NCBI GenBank assembly: GCA_004794655.1 | Contig: SMMW01000559.1 | Location: 248,001-312,000 of the forward strand | Reading direction: 5' to 3' | DNA: 64,000 nucleotides | DNA from: Marisa cornuarietis | Taxonomy: Eukaryota > Mollusca > Gastropoda > Architaenioglossa > Ampullariidae | Notes under the pieces: model-generated | Seen by the model: the letters and a program-made list of their open reading frames with translations, nothing else | Databases searched by the model: none | Told to the model about the DNA's origin: nothing | Translations under genes and position numbers: made by a program | Shown: positions 50,001-62,000 of the stretch, piece by piece | Layout of the letters: each line of letters opens with the position of its first letter | How positions within the stretch are numbered: the first letter of the stretch is position 1

Positions 50001-53000
50001 GAAGTGATAAAGAATACTGAAAAATCTTCATTCAAGTCTTGGCATGAGGTACATTTATTGTTTCTTAATCTTATATAGGATAAAATAGTAGCAGAATTAA
50101 AAAGGGACTGCTCTCTTGCATTTTTTTTCATCCATGGATCTACGTAGACTTTGGTGTTTCCTGCTAATTAGTGCTTTTTTTCCATTTCCCTGTGTCTTCA
50201 TGTGTTCTTTCTTTTTCCACCTGTCTGCATCATAGTTTACTTATGGTCTCTTTTCCCTAATCTTTATTTTGGCCATCTTGTCTGAAGTTTACTTGTCTCC
50301 ATTTTACTCCTAATTTTTTTCTAATTTACAAGCCATGAAATCTTCCACCTTTTCTAATCTACAAGACATATTCTTCACTTGTTCATTCCTTAAATCCAAA
50401 AAGTAAATGTGTTTAAATATAAAATATTAATTCTGAATATCGAAGGAGGATCATCTGCTGCAAGAACTTGACAAGAGTCCTGAAAACTCAAAAGACATAA
50501 AATTTAGTGATGATGATTCAAAATTAGAGACATTCATTCATCATCCAGAAAGTTTTGAGGGCAACTTTGAGGAACAGATTAGCCTGGGAGCTGATTATAT
50601 TCATGAAAAAGACTTCAGGAATAATGTCGAAGAAGGAGAACAAGAAGAGAAAGGAGACGATGCAAGCTCTGCTTTTATCACAGAGCTTGAAGATGCAAGC
50701 CAAGCAAACAGAGAAAATGTGGACAGTGGACAAAACCAAGAGAAAAGTGGTAAGATTTATTTTTAAGCATATCCTTTGAGTTGTAGGTTTTAATAAAGAA
50801 ATCTTTCAGTGGAAAAAAAACAGGCAAATGTAAAGTCATGTTGACCCCATTTCTTATATCTCTGGTCTCTAGATTGATTTATACATTAACCCATTTTATT
50901 GTGATGAGGTGGGAGGTGTAAGCAGCTATTTAATGAAACGAGCACCAAGAAATATATTTATTTAAAGGTAAAAATTAATACATGCATTTCCAAGGCCATC
51001 AGCAGCTGTACTAAGTTTTAGGAAAACATTACCTTATTATCAATGACTTTATGTGCATAAGAGAGTTCTAGTTTGGTTCACATCTTAGGCATTTACTATA
51101 CCCATTTATTCTTGAAACTGCTGTAAATTTAAAAACATGTTCTTGTGCCATTTGTTGCAGACCAACACGAAGAAGCTGCTTTGCTTTATTGGCAGTCAGA
51201 ACATCATCGTTTTGAGTATACCGACTTCTCAAGCTCACTTTCTGAAGTGGATCCTCTGTCATACAACAGAGTTGGTCTTGCAGTTCCTGATTCTTTCCTG
51301 AAAAGAAGTAAGAGATGGGGGTAGGGGGCATACTTTTATAAAATAAATTGTGTAAAAAAAATTTTGTTTAAAGGAAGCAATAAAAACAGTGAAAAGTTTC
51401 ATGGGTATTTGGGTATTAAAAAGAGATATATGATTTCTAAGCCAATGCAGAAATATTTCTTTACCATTCTTTAGGTTCTAGGTCTTGGATTTTTTTCCCC
51501 GTTTTCATTTATCTTAAGCTGGTTTGATTATGACAGGTAATACAGACTTTACAGAACTTCCGTGGAAAATGCGGCTAAAGTCAAGTGACATCAAAGACAT
51601 TCATGTGAGTTAAAATCTTTGCAAACCAGAGCGAGGCATTAACTGCTTAAGGACATTAGCTTTCTCCTTTGAGTACTGAAGCAGAACTTCCTTAAAACAG
51701 TCACAGTATGCTAGCTCTAGTGTTCTTTCATATCATTCTGGTGTTTCATTTCTTTCATGACTATATGTCTTGTTGTGTTGATGCAGTGTAGAAGTGAACA
51801 ATTTGGCATTTGCCTGGTGCCAGATTTCTTTCTTCTTCCACATGCCATTTTCACTAGAGAAATCTGAGACCACGCTACCTAACTACAGACAGTGGGGCCA
51901 GCATCACCAACTTAGCAGGTCAAAGGTAGCAGATAATGAATAACGTTTAGATACAGAGGTTAACTTCAGAATAAATTAGGCCAGCCAGAACAAACAATTA
52001 AACAGTCAAATTGGCAAGGAATCTAACCAAACTGGGGGAGGTAACAGATGACACTGTTAACTCCAGTGAAAAACCCCAAGCATCCAATGACAGATTCCTC
52101 ATGCAACGAAGAGCTGTATATAAACTCCAGACATGAGGTGACGGCCTAGACAAAAAGATCTTCCTTGTGCTCCATGGGCAGAACAAAGAACCAGGAGTTA
52201 AGGTTGGGACAACCCTTAGGAAAACCCAGAGGGTTGAAGCTTAAAGTGCTAGGCAAGAGTGTGCCTTCGAGCAAACCATGGTACTACTCAACCAACTCTG
52301 AGAACATCCTCCAAAAATGTGGTTTACTGAAGGCAGAGAGAGATGTGACATTGTCAACTGCACCCATGACAGCTCTATGGGGACAGAATTAAGAGACTTG
52401 GAGGACAAAGAAGAACTATTATAATTTCTGCAATAATTATTTTTAACAGTAATGTCTTAATAGTATTCCATTAGAAGTTGTGATCAGAGAAATAGCTGAC
52501 CAAAGAAATATTTAGTGTAACGAAGTTAGGAAAGGGAAGCTGTTTTGCATGTGATAAGGAGCTAGTGTTTATGTTGTCTGCAAATTTCATCTCTTTTCAG
52601 CGTGAAGCTCTAGACAAGCTGGCTTTGAGAGTTTATAATATGCAAGACAAAATCTGTGATGCTGCCATGCTGTCGGTGTTGTATCGTCCACCACCTGATG
52701 AAGGATTGCCTAAAGCCAGCTTTTTGCAGAATTTTGACAGTGAGGGCATGCATTTTTGTGTGTGTTTGTGTGTGTGTGCACGCACATATGTGTGTGTGTG
52801 TGTGACAGAAAGAGAGAGAAAGAGACTGCATGTTCACATGAGTGTGTGTGCGCTCATGAATGAGTGAAAATGGACATGCATGTAACACTAAAATTATGTA
52901 GAATATTAAATATTTAGGTACAGAATCTATAAGATGTCAAGAACTGGTGATGGTCTTACAGACCTTAAAAAAGAGTAAATGAAATTATTCTTATAAGTTG

Positions 53001-56000
53001 ATAATTGATTACATTGATAATAACATTGTTTTATGTAATCTTACAGAAACACAAAATGACCAAAATCTTCCCCCAGAAATGACCCCAAAGGTATCTGTGC
53101 CCTCTACTCTTAATATTATGTCTTTAATAATGTAAAGAAAGAAATTAGATTTTAAGTTTTCTTTCCTTTTATAAATTATTGATGAACAAATTTTAACCAT
53201 TTGAAAGAATGTTTATCATGATGTTCTCATTAAATCAGTTATTCAAAAACATCTAGATTTCAAAGATTCATCATCATTTATCCATTATTCTGATCAAATT
53301 CAAACTCTTCTGTGTTTTAACAGATTTTCTGCGTTAATTCTATATCATTCTTTTGATTACTAATGGATGCTTTAAACCTTATTACACATGTTTAGTCACC
53401 ACACTTACTTGCAGGTTATTATAAATTCATGGTAGCTGTCTTTGAAAAGTACACACACATACACACACACAGAGACTAACATCAATGATGGACCATATTT
53501 CTAGAGCAAATCCATGCCAGTTGTAAGTACAAGTCAACAAGCAGAGACACAAACTCCTGCGAGGACACCTAGAATGGAAAGGCTTGCTGTCAGAACTCCA
53601 GTTCGATTAGTTTTCCATCCTAAGCCCATTTCTCCTCCAAAATTGCTGCCTCTCACTCGAACAGTAAGTACTAAGTTTATTCAAGAAAACGAAAAAAAAA
53701 ATACTGGCACTGGCATTCGATATACTAGTTTTTTCTTTTTTTTTCTTTTTTTTTTTTTTACGGCACAGTTGCATCATTTATTTTGAACTTTTTTGTGACT
53801 TTATAAGTATTGTTTGATGTAAAATAAACAATTGCAGAAAACCCAAATAGGTGCTATTGCTACTACTTCATTTAATAGTTGTCCTTTTTTATCAGATGGA
53901 ATAAGAAGAGAATCTCAAAAGTTTTTTCTTTAGAAAGTTATGGAAATATGAAAATGATGTAAGAGAATGTAGGTTATCAGTAAGACTAGTTAGTGTAGGT
54001 GAATGCAGATAAACAAGTGATGGTTTTCATTATCTGTGACATTACTACCAGCCCTACAACCACACTCAATCTCAGTATGTTTATTGTCACAGCTGCTGTG
54101 ACATTACTACCATGCCCAGTCTCGGCATCAATATAATCCTGCTGCTATGTTTGTAAAGCATAGCATAGTCTTGTCTAGGTCAATTTAAAAAAAAAAAACA
54201 TTTTCTCATTCTTAAGGGTAGATATCTGTACATTGGCTGAAAACATTTGCATCTGCATTTCTCAATTTGTTCTTACTTTTGATAGCTGACTCTGGAATCT
54301 TTCAGAATTTAAACAAAGAGTTCCCACCATTTGCCAGTGCCTTTGCCAACCCAGAACAAAGACGACCAGCAGAAAGAATTGCAGATCAAAGAAACCTTGT
54401 TGAAGAAACAAGGCTGGTTCTGTATCGCCAGAAACCCAAGCCTAGCACGCCCAAACACATTTCCATGGAGAGACGATTTTACAAAATGATAGAATACGAC
54501 CGAATGCAGAGCCAGAAAATGTCAGCGTAAGTTTTAACTTGAGACTCGCTGGGGTAACATTAACAACCCTCTTTTCAATGATCAGATAAGAATCAAACTT
54601 TCCTAAAGAGGTATCATCTTAAAATAAAACTAAACACAGTTTATGCAGTTTCTTGTTGTACTCTGCAGCTTTGCAAGATAAGGTATGTAGATTTTGATTG
54701 AAATGTGTCTTTGGGTACATTTAATATATGTAGATACACATATACATATAGATATTTGAATCTCTCATATATTTCATTGCACCAACACCACTTTTTTATC
54801 ACAACGTCACTTATGCACAAACACACTTTCACTTGGTTTATAAAGTCATGACAAAGACAATCTTTATAACTGTGCTGCTTGAGAAAGCAATAATTCCCCC
54901 CGCCCTCCTCCCTATGCAGGTGGTTAAATCATTGTTTACACTTTCCAGCCCTAAGATATCTGCTGACCAGAGTTGCAGGTAATTTTCACAAGCTTCATTA
55001 GTAGGTCTACAGATGCAACACCCAGGAACATATATTCTGCATTATTTGCTTGAGTGTAGTACGGCACACTGTTAGATGCGATTACTTCTATTGAACATAC
55101 AAAGGAAGGCTATAGAAAATTCAATGATATATCTATATGCTTATGCTTTAACTTACCTTTTTTAAAAGTAAAAGTAAGTCTTTAGGAATTTTCATTGCCT
55201 TTCTGTTATGAGACATTGTGGATTACTTTTATCTTGTAGGAATTGTATGTATGCCTTGATAGGCTAGCTATTATTCCCAACTTTACCTTTGTTTTATAGG
55301 TAGTATACATAGTTGTCATGTTTTTTTGTAGGTGGTATATGTGCTTGTCATTGTATTGTAACATTTAGTATTTACATCTTTCAAAAAGTCATTATTTCAC
55401 TGTAATTGTTTGCAGTATATGTCACTATCTATTATAGCAAAGCAAACCATTACACATATCCAGTAATTCATAGGTCGAGTGTAGAGTTATTTTGGTGTGC
55501 ATTTTTTAATTTTCTTTGACACAAGCTCTCTCTAGCATTCTAGCTCAATGAAGAAATAATAGAAAATGTTTTAGAGGTAGAAGAGTAGGCTACTTTTTGC
55601 TTTAAGTAATGCTGTCACAATTTATGCTGGCTTTGTTAAAGACTGAAGACTAAGCCTCTGCTTTAGGATTCAAATAAGCTTTTTCAAATACTATTAATGG
55701 TGTGCTTATAAATTGTTTAAGAATTTTTCTTGTACAATTTAAAATTTCTGACAGCAATATCTTTACTGATAGTAAAAAAAATCCTCTGGTTATTCTTAAT
55801 ATATTTCCGATGTAATAATTTAATTAAGAGAACAAAATTTATGTGGAATATTTTTGTGGCTTAGGTAAATGTGAGAGAACTGGCATAAATTTCTGAATGT
55901 CTGATGTAAATGAAATTGGAAAAAAAGAGATTGCTTATTTGATTAATTTTAATTTTTTTTTTTTTTGTTTTATAGGAAAAAAATCTTTTCTCAGGTCAAG

Positions 56001-59000
56001 AAAACAGTTGCAGCAACAGGTAATATCATGCAGAAGGTATTTTTACAAGTGTTGTCAGATCTTATTGCTCTGTGTAAGTGCACATGCAATGACATCCTTA
56101 ATTTAGATCTCCATAAAGATTTGAGAAATGCTATAGCTGTGCTCTCAGTAAGACAATAATTACACATACATGCATGCACTTTCACACAAAATGTATTATT
56201 ATACAGGCAGAAATGGATAGTGTCATATTGCCTGGGCCACTTGGCTGAGGGCAGATTTATTCTGTGTGTAGCACCAAGCACTTGGAGCCTGATAAAGCCG
56301 CAGTCAAGAGGCAAGGAGTATTCAGGACTTCGATGGGAAAGAGTTAAGGTAGCAGATGGCTCAATTTCTTGCATAAACTTCTTATTGCAAGTATTTCTCC
56401 ATCTTTTGAGTTTATGTGAATGAAGAGATACAGCAAGATTCTCACATGTTTGTGTTTATGTATAGTGTAATGCATGTATGTTTATGCATATGTGAGAGCA
56501 TTAATGAATAGATGCACATGTATTTTTACTAAATTTTATTTGAAATTCTAAATAACATTTCTTTCCCCACAGTCCATTGTCCATGAAAACCTTATTTCAC
56601 CCAGAATAGAAGAAAGAATTGACGCAGCAAAGGTATTTCTAATCGTGTTCTTTTTTTTAGAAAGAAAGAAAGTTGTCTTCTCTATTAGTGGCTCTCTCCC
56701 TTTCACTCACAAATTTAAAAAATACATATGAGCACAGGTGCTTCTACATTAAGGGCACATTTAATCTGCCTGTCTAAAAAAATGCAATAAAAACAATCAG
56801 GTTTGAAGTTTGAACTTTAAACTGAGATCAACTAGATTACATGACGATCCTCTTTCAGATAGTCTGCCATCTGTGCATTAAATCATAAAGTATAAATTGA
56901 TTGATAGACAGTCTTGCTTATTGCCATAGCATTTGAATGACACAAATCTACATAAATTTTCATGGATTTACTATTGTCTAGCAACTGGGAACTCTACGGT
57001 GTGGAGACACCATGGTGTTCTATGCGTTAAAGGAATGTTTGCACCAGGATGCTGATCAGAGAGTGCGATATGAAGCTGCTAAGTCTCTTGTTCTACTAGG
57101 TAAATCAGATTCATCATCTTAAGTCTGAGTTGTGTTAGTAGTCGCTGTTTTCAGTAGCTTTATTTTTAGTTTAGGCTTGAATGGCTACAAATTTCAGTGA
57201 ATTGCACTTAGTTTGCCACTTAGCCAAGTTTTGTGGCTTTGTAGTATGGACCCTATAGTGATGGGTTTAAGTTTGTAGCCAGCTATTTTACTTTTATTGT
57301 ACATGATACTTTGATGCTCACAAGGTGCAGTTTTGATGATGAGATTTACAATGGCTTTTAGTTGCTGTAGAGAATTAGGAAAGCATTCCTCAAAGACAAG
57401 AAATCCATCTTTGTGTGCCTGCTGGCCACGAGCAGTTGTTGTTTGGGTTTGAGATTTTACAGGGGTTTCATATCATTTTTAGCCTGACGCTGGTTTGTCT
57501 TTTTCATTATTTTTTGCATCTTTCTTTCTTTGACAAATAAAGGGTGCTGGGAGGATGAGGTGATGCAGGTGATGCTGAAGTATTTAGTGCTGGGCAATAC
57601 CGAGATACGTCTGGACCTCATCAAGAGTCTCACTGATGGAAAGAATGTCCAATTTGTTGACAAGGTACTTCACTCTCAGCAAGCATTATTTCAATCATTT
57701 TCAGTGGTGTACCAAAAGCCATGATATTGCCTTAGCTGCTTGCTCAGCGTAAAGTCAAACAAAAGTGTACCAGTGTCACAAGGGAGGTACGTACTTGGTT
57801 GGGGGAGATTTTGCTTTGCTAATCCAGGAAAAAAACCAGGAACCCTTAGTATGCACTGATCATGTTTACGAACACATCTGCATGTATTGTACACATAATA
57901 TTTGGTTTTTATGTTTCCATAGGTCTGATTAATGAGAATATGAATCTAATTCACTCTTGGTGATTCTCACTTTATGCCAGACAAAAATTATACTTTTTAA
58001 CATCCAATTGTATGGTTATTTTGGTGTTTGTTTTAGGCTGACAGCTCTACCTTTTTATTTTTTAAAAAATTGAAAGATTCATTAGGTAAAACTTGTCATG
58101 TATTACTCTTCAGAGCATTCCCACATTTGTAGAACTGGTGAAGGTTTTGAGCCACTTCTGTTGCAACCCTGATCCTGATGACCAGACTGCTTTTGATGCA
58201 GCTGTACTTTTGGGTCGTTTCTGCATCCGTGATGGCAACGCTGAGGCCAGACTTATCAAAGCTCTGGAGGAGTCTAATGACACACATATCAAGGCCAAGG
58301 TTAGATCCAGCAAGAGAGAAGACAGAAAAGTAACAGTTGTCTGTCTAAGTAGATGAATGATGACTATAGTCCCCAGTAAAAGAAAATACAAAGAAATTAG
58401 AGTTTTCAAACCATTATACCACTGTGGTGAAAGTAAAACTGGCTGTCTTAGAAACAGAAACAGCTATGGAAGTAACTATGTTGAAATTAATATTAGTAAC
58501 GAAAACATAAGACCTGATGTCAGTGTAAAACCACACAAAGAAATTCATCAATTACAGTCAGCACAATAAAAAATGCAATAGTAGATTTAATGCAGGACGT
58601 AATAGGATCACCATAGGTAATAATGCATTCTTTTGGGGTTTTTTTATTTGTTTGACCTTTCAGGCACTGGAGATTTTGGTAAGGCAGCTTGGTCATGTTA
58701 ATGCCTTGATCATTGGCCAGATTCTCCAGCAGGTCAAGAGCTCCCCTGTGTGGCACTATAGAGTCTCAGGATCACGCCTTCTCATTGCTCTTGGTAGTTA
58801 CACATCTCTGCACTGTTCTAGAAATTATTCTAGAGATACTCTGTCCTTCTTATAAAACCTGTTCTTGTAATTTCATCCTTTTTTTAACATGCAATGCTAG
58901 TTACATTTTTGCATAAAGCTTTTTGCAGTGGGTATAGCTGAGAACTCAACTAAAACACAGTTCTGCTGAGAATGAAAAGTAACTTATAACCCTTTTAGTA

Positions 59001-62000
59001 TTTACAGTTATGGTCCACTAGTAACACATTGTATGGTATCATAATAGTATAAATATTATGTAAATAATGGGTGTATTTTTGTCTCCAGGACCAAATCACA
59101 AGTTTGTTAAAGATAAGATGGTGGAGATCTACACTGTCTTAAAGCAGAAGCTTTGGGATGATCCTAACAGTGTGAGTATCTTGAACTGTCATGTTTCGTA
59201 TCACATGCCATCATGGGATCCTGAATTTTCATGTTTAATATCACATGCCATCATGGTATCCTGAATTTTCATGTTTATTATTGTAGTGGGAGCGCTTTGT
59301 TAAGGCAGCATATACCGCTGACAGTGCTTTGTTCCCTTTCACCTCTTGCATTCTTGGTTGCGCCAGTGGTGCATCGCGAGACAACAACACAGCAGGTGAC
59401 ATAGTACCCAGACTTTCCAGTATAAATAGCTGGCAAAATTCAGTTCTAACACCTGTTACCGAAAGGCGACAGGTCCTGCTTGGAAAGGCAGGAAAACCAC
59501 CCTGTGTATGAGAGAAGTCCCATTTTGCCACAAGGTGCTATGGTCCTGCTGGAAAGCAACTCACGCCGCTCAACCATTCCCTCTAAGTTAAACCACCCCG
59601 ACTACGAGAGAAGTACCATTTTGCCACAATGTGTTTTGGTCCCACTGGAAAGTGGCTCATGTCTCTCAAACCCCTCTTTCCCTATCCCAGGGAGTTAGGT
59701 GCTAGATTTTAGTAGGCTAGGTATAGGTATGTTAGGATAGAAATAGTAGTATTTATATGCGTTAATAATGAAAATAAAATCAATGTCTTTGAACTCATTT
59801 ACCTGTGTGAGCGTCTTAGTCCAAACGAATGAGTGTTGTACATGTGTCCTCATTGTGTGAATGAGATGAAAGTGTATCATTAGAACGAAAGGGATTTATG
59901 TCATCCGTAGTTGTCACACAGCAGAGCACACATGAAGATCCACTGAGTTGAACAACGCACCAGAGAAAACACACTTTTGTCTGGGAAAAAGCAGGGTCTT
60001 TTGTGGATTCCAAGGTTGGCTAAGTGCGGGCATGTTGTAGATGGCAAAAAAAAAAAAAAACCACGACGCGAGGTAGATTAGATAACACACCCAACGAACA
60101 AGAGCTAGAATTTTAGCAGAAAAACTCTCCTTGGGAACTTTCGTCCTCTTCCTTGGAGCCCTAAAGAGGAACAGACTGATTAGTGCTAGGGCCACAGTGT
60201 TAGCCTGAGTGAGGAAGCAGATCAGTCCAGCTACAAATAAATGGTGCTGTGATCCAAATTCATTTTCTGGTGTGTTCAGTTTGGCTACAGTATCACATTC
60301 TATCATGGTACCCTGAATTTTCATGTTTAGTATCACATGCCATCATGGTACCCTAAATTTTCTTGTTCACATGCTATCATGGTATCCTGAATTTTCATGC
60401 ATGGTATTATGGAATGTAGTCATGGGGGATGCTGAGCTTTCTCACCTTGTGTGTGTGTATTATGGATGTGTGTGTGTGTGTGTGTGTGTATTATGGATGT
60501 GTGTGTGTGTGCATGCATGCATGCATGCACTTGCAATAACAACATATTACAAATGTCATCCAAAAGTAATTCTGCTAGATGAAATTTTGATTTGTACTAG
60601 ATTAACATATATCCGTTTTCTCTCTATGCTTTGTTATAGAATTGTTTTATTGTCACAAACTTTATTTTCCCACCACTGCTGTTCAATCTCCACAGGAAGT
60701 GCGCCTGTCAGCAGCCAAAGCCCTAACTGCTCTGGGCATCTTCACAAGGGCCTGTGAGGAAGCTGAAGCGTGAGAAAATTATTTTTTGCACTTTATTGCA
60801 CATTTTTTTAAATATTGTAGTAATATGTATTTTCCATTTTTTTTAGACAGAATAATTTTCTATTATTTATAAAAACCTAACCTGTTTTTTTAACGTTTTA
60901 ATGGCAGCAGATGTCCGTTTCTTATTCATTCTAATAGGATCATTTTTCAGGGAAGAATTCCTATAAATTTGAAGTCTTCTTCCCTGACATGATCATACTA
61001 GATCATGCACTGACCCAGCTTCTTTCAAACATCACCCCCTACACACACGCGCACTTTTCCCTCCCTTTCTCTCTCTTCACTGCACCAAAGACCAAGTGCA
61101 GACTGAAAGCACTGTATTGTAAGTAGCAATGTGAATATTATGGCCATGAAAGAATGTGTTAACAGTGTGTGGTGCACTAGTGGCTCTTTTTTATTTGCTT
61201 TACTAGCTTACTTTGTTAATTTTGGTATGTGACCCCTGTGGACAATTGCCTCCGGTCACATTAAATGTTCAGAGTTCTTAGTAAAGATCTTAAGACTTTC
61301 TGCAGTTGATAAACATGCACCTTTGTTCATGTCAGAATTAGCTTGAAATAAATGATTGCTTATCCATCACAAGGTGTTCACTTTTGTTTTGGCATATTTT
61401 TTATTACAGCCATCTTGAAGACAGTGATGAAAACTTGCGTGCAGAGGCTGTTGTTTCTGTGGTAAGAGATGTATGATGTGACACCTAACTTGTGAGTGGT
61501 GAGCCATTGATTGTAAGGGTGAAGGAAACTATACTCATGATAAGGAGATAACTGCTAAGGATCTAGAGATTTTCTATTAGTGTACTTCAAAACACAGAAT
61601 GTACCTGGGATGTCTGAGGAGTGAAAGACTAGACATGTTGAAACAAAATCAGATTAAAATCAATTTTTTTCCTGTCTTCCTCTTGTGCCCTTAGATCACA
61701 CGTTGTAAGTGTTTTTTTCATCCATCTTGTTTATTGTCTACAGGGCACTCTGGGACTGAAGAATGAACGAGTGATCCGGCTTCTGCTGGAGATGCTGGAG
61801 TTGGACTCAAGTGAATACGTGCGTTTGATGGTGAGAACATAAACGTGCACATACTTGTGCCCACATATTGGCAGTTCTTTCTCAATCAGCCTCAGCATTC
61901 AGACTGTTCTACTCACTACCTTCTCACTCAGTTCATCTCACTTTTTTCACCTCATTCAAATTATTCTTCACCCAAGTGAGATTTTTGTGGCTTGTTTTCA

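Noticed and set aside
54286..54305. Exon 12 starting at the 'tttgatag' acceptor (54285)
   Set aside because: In the phase required by exon 11 it meets TAA after eight codons; the next AG (tctttcag, 54305) gives a fully open exon.
56020..56035. Short exon 13 ending at the donor CAACAG|gtaata (56019)
   Set aside because: It would leave phase 1, which no downstream exon accepts; reading on to TCA|gtaaga at 56147 gives a longer open exon and phase 0.
56207..56249. Upstream acceptor for exon 14 of the HEAT gene
   Set aside because: Joining from exon 13 (phase 0) gives a stop at GGC TGA before exon end; the acceptor at 56249 keeps the frame open.
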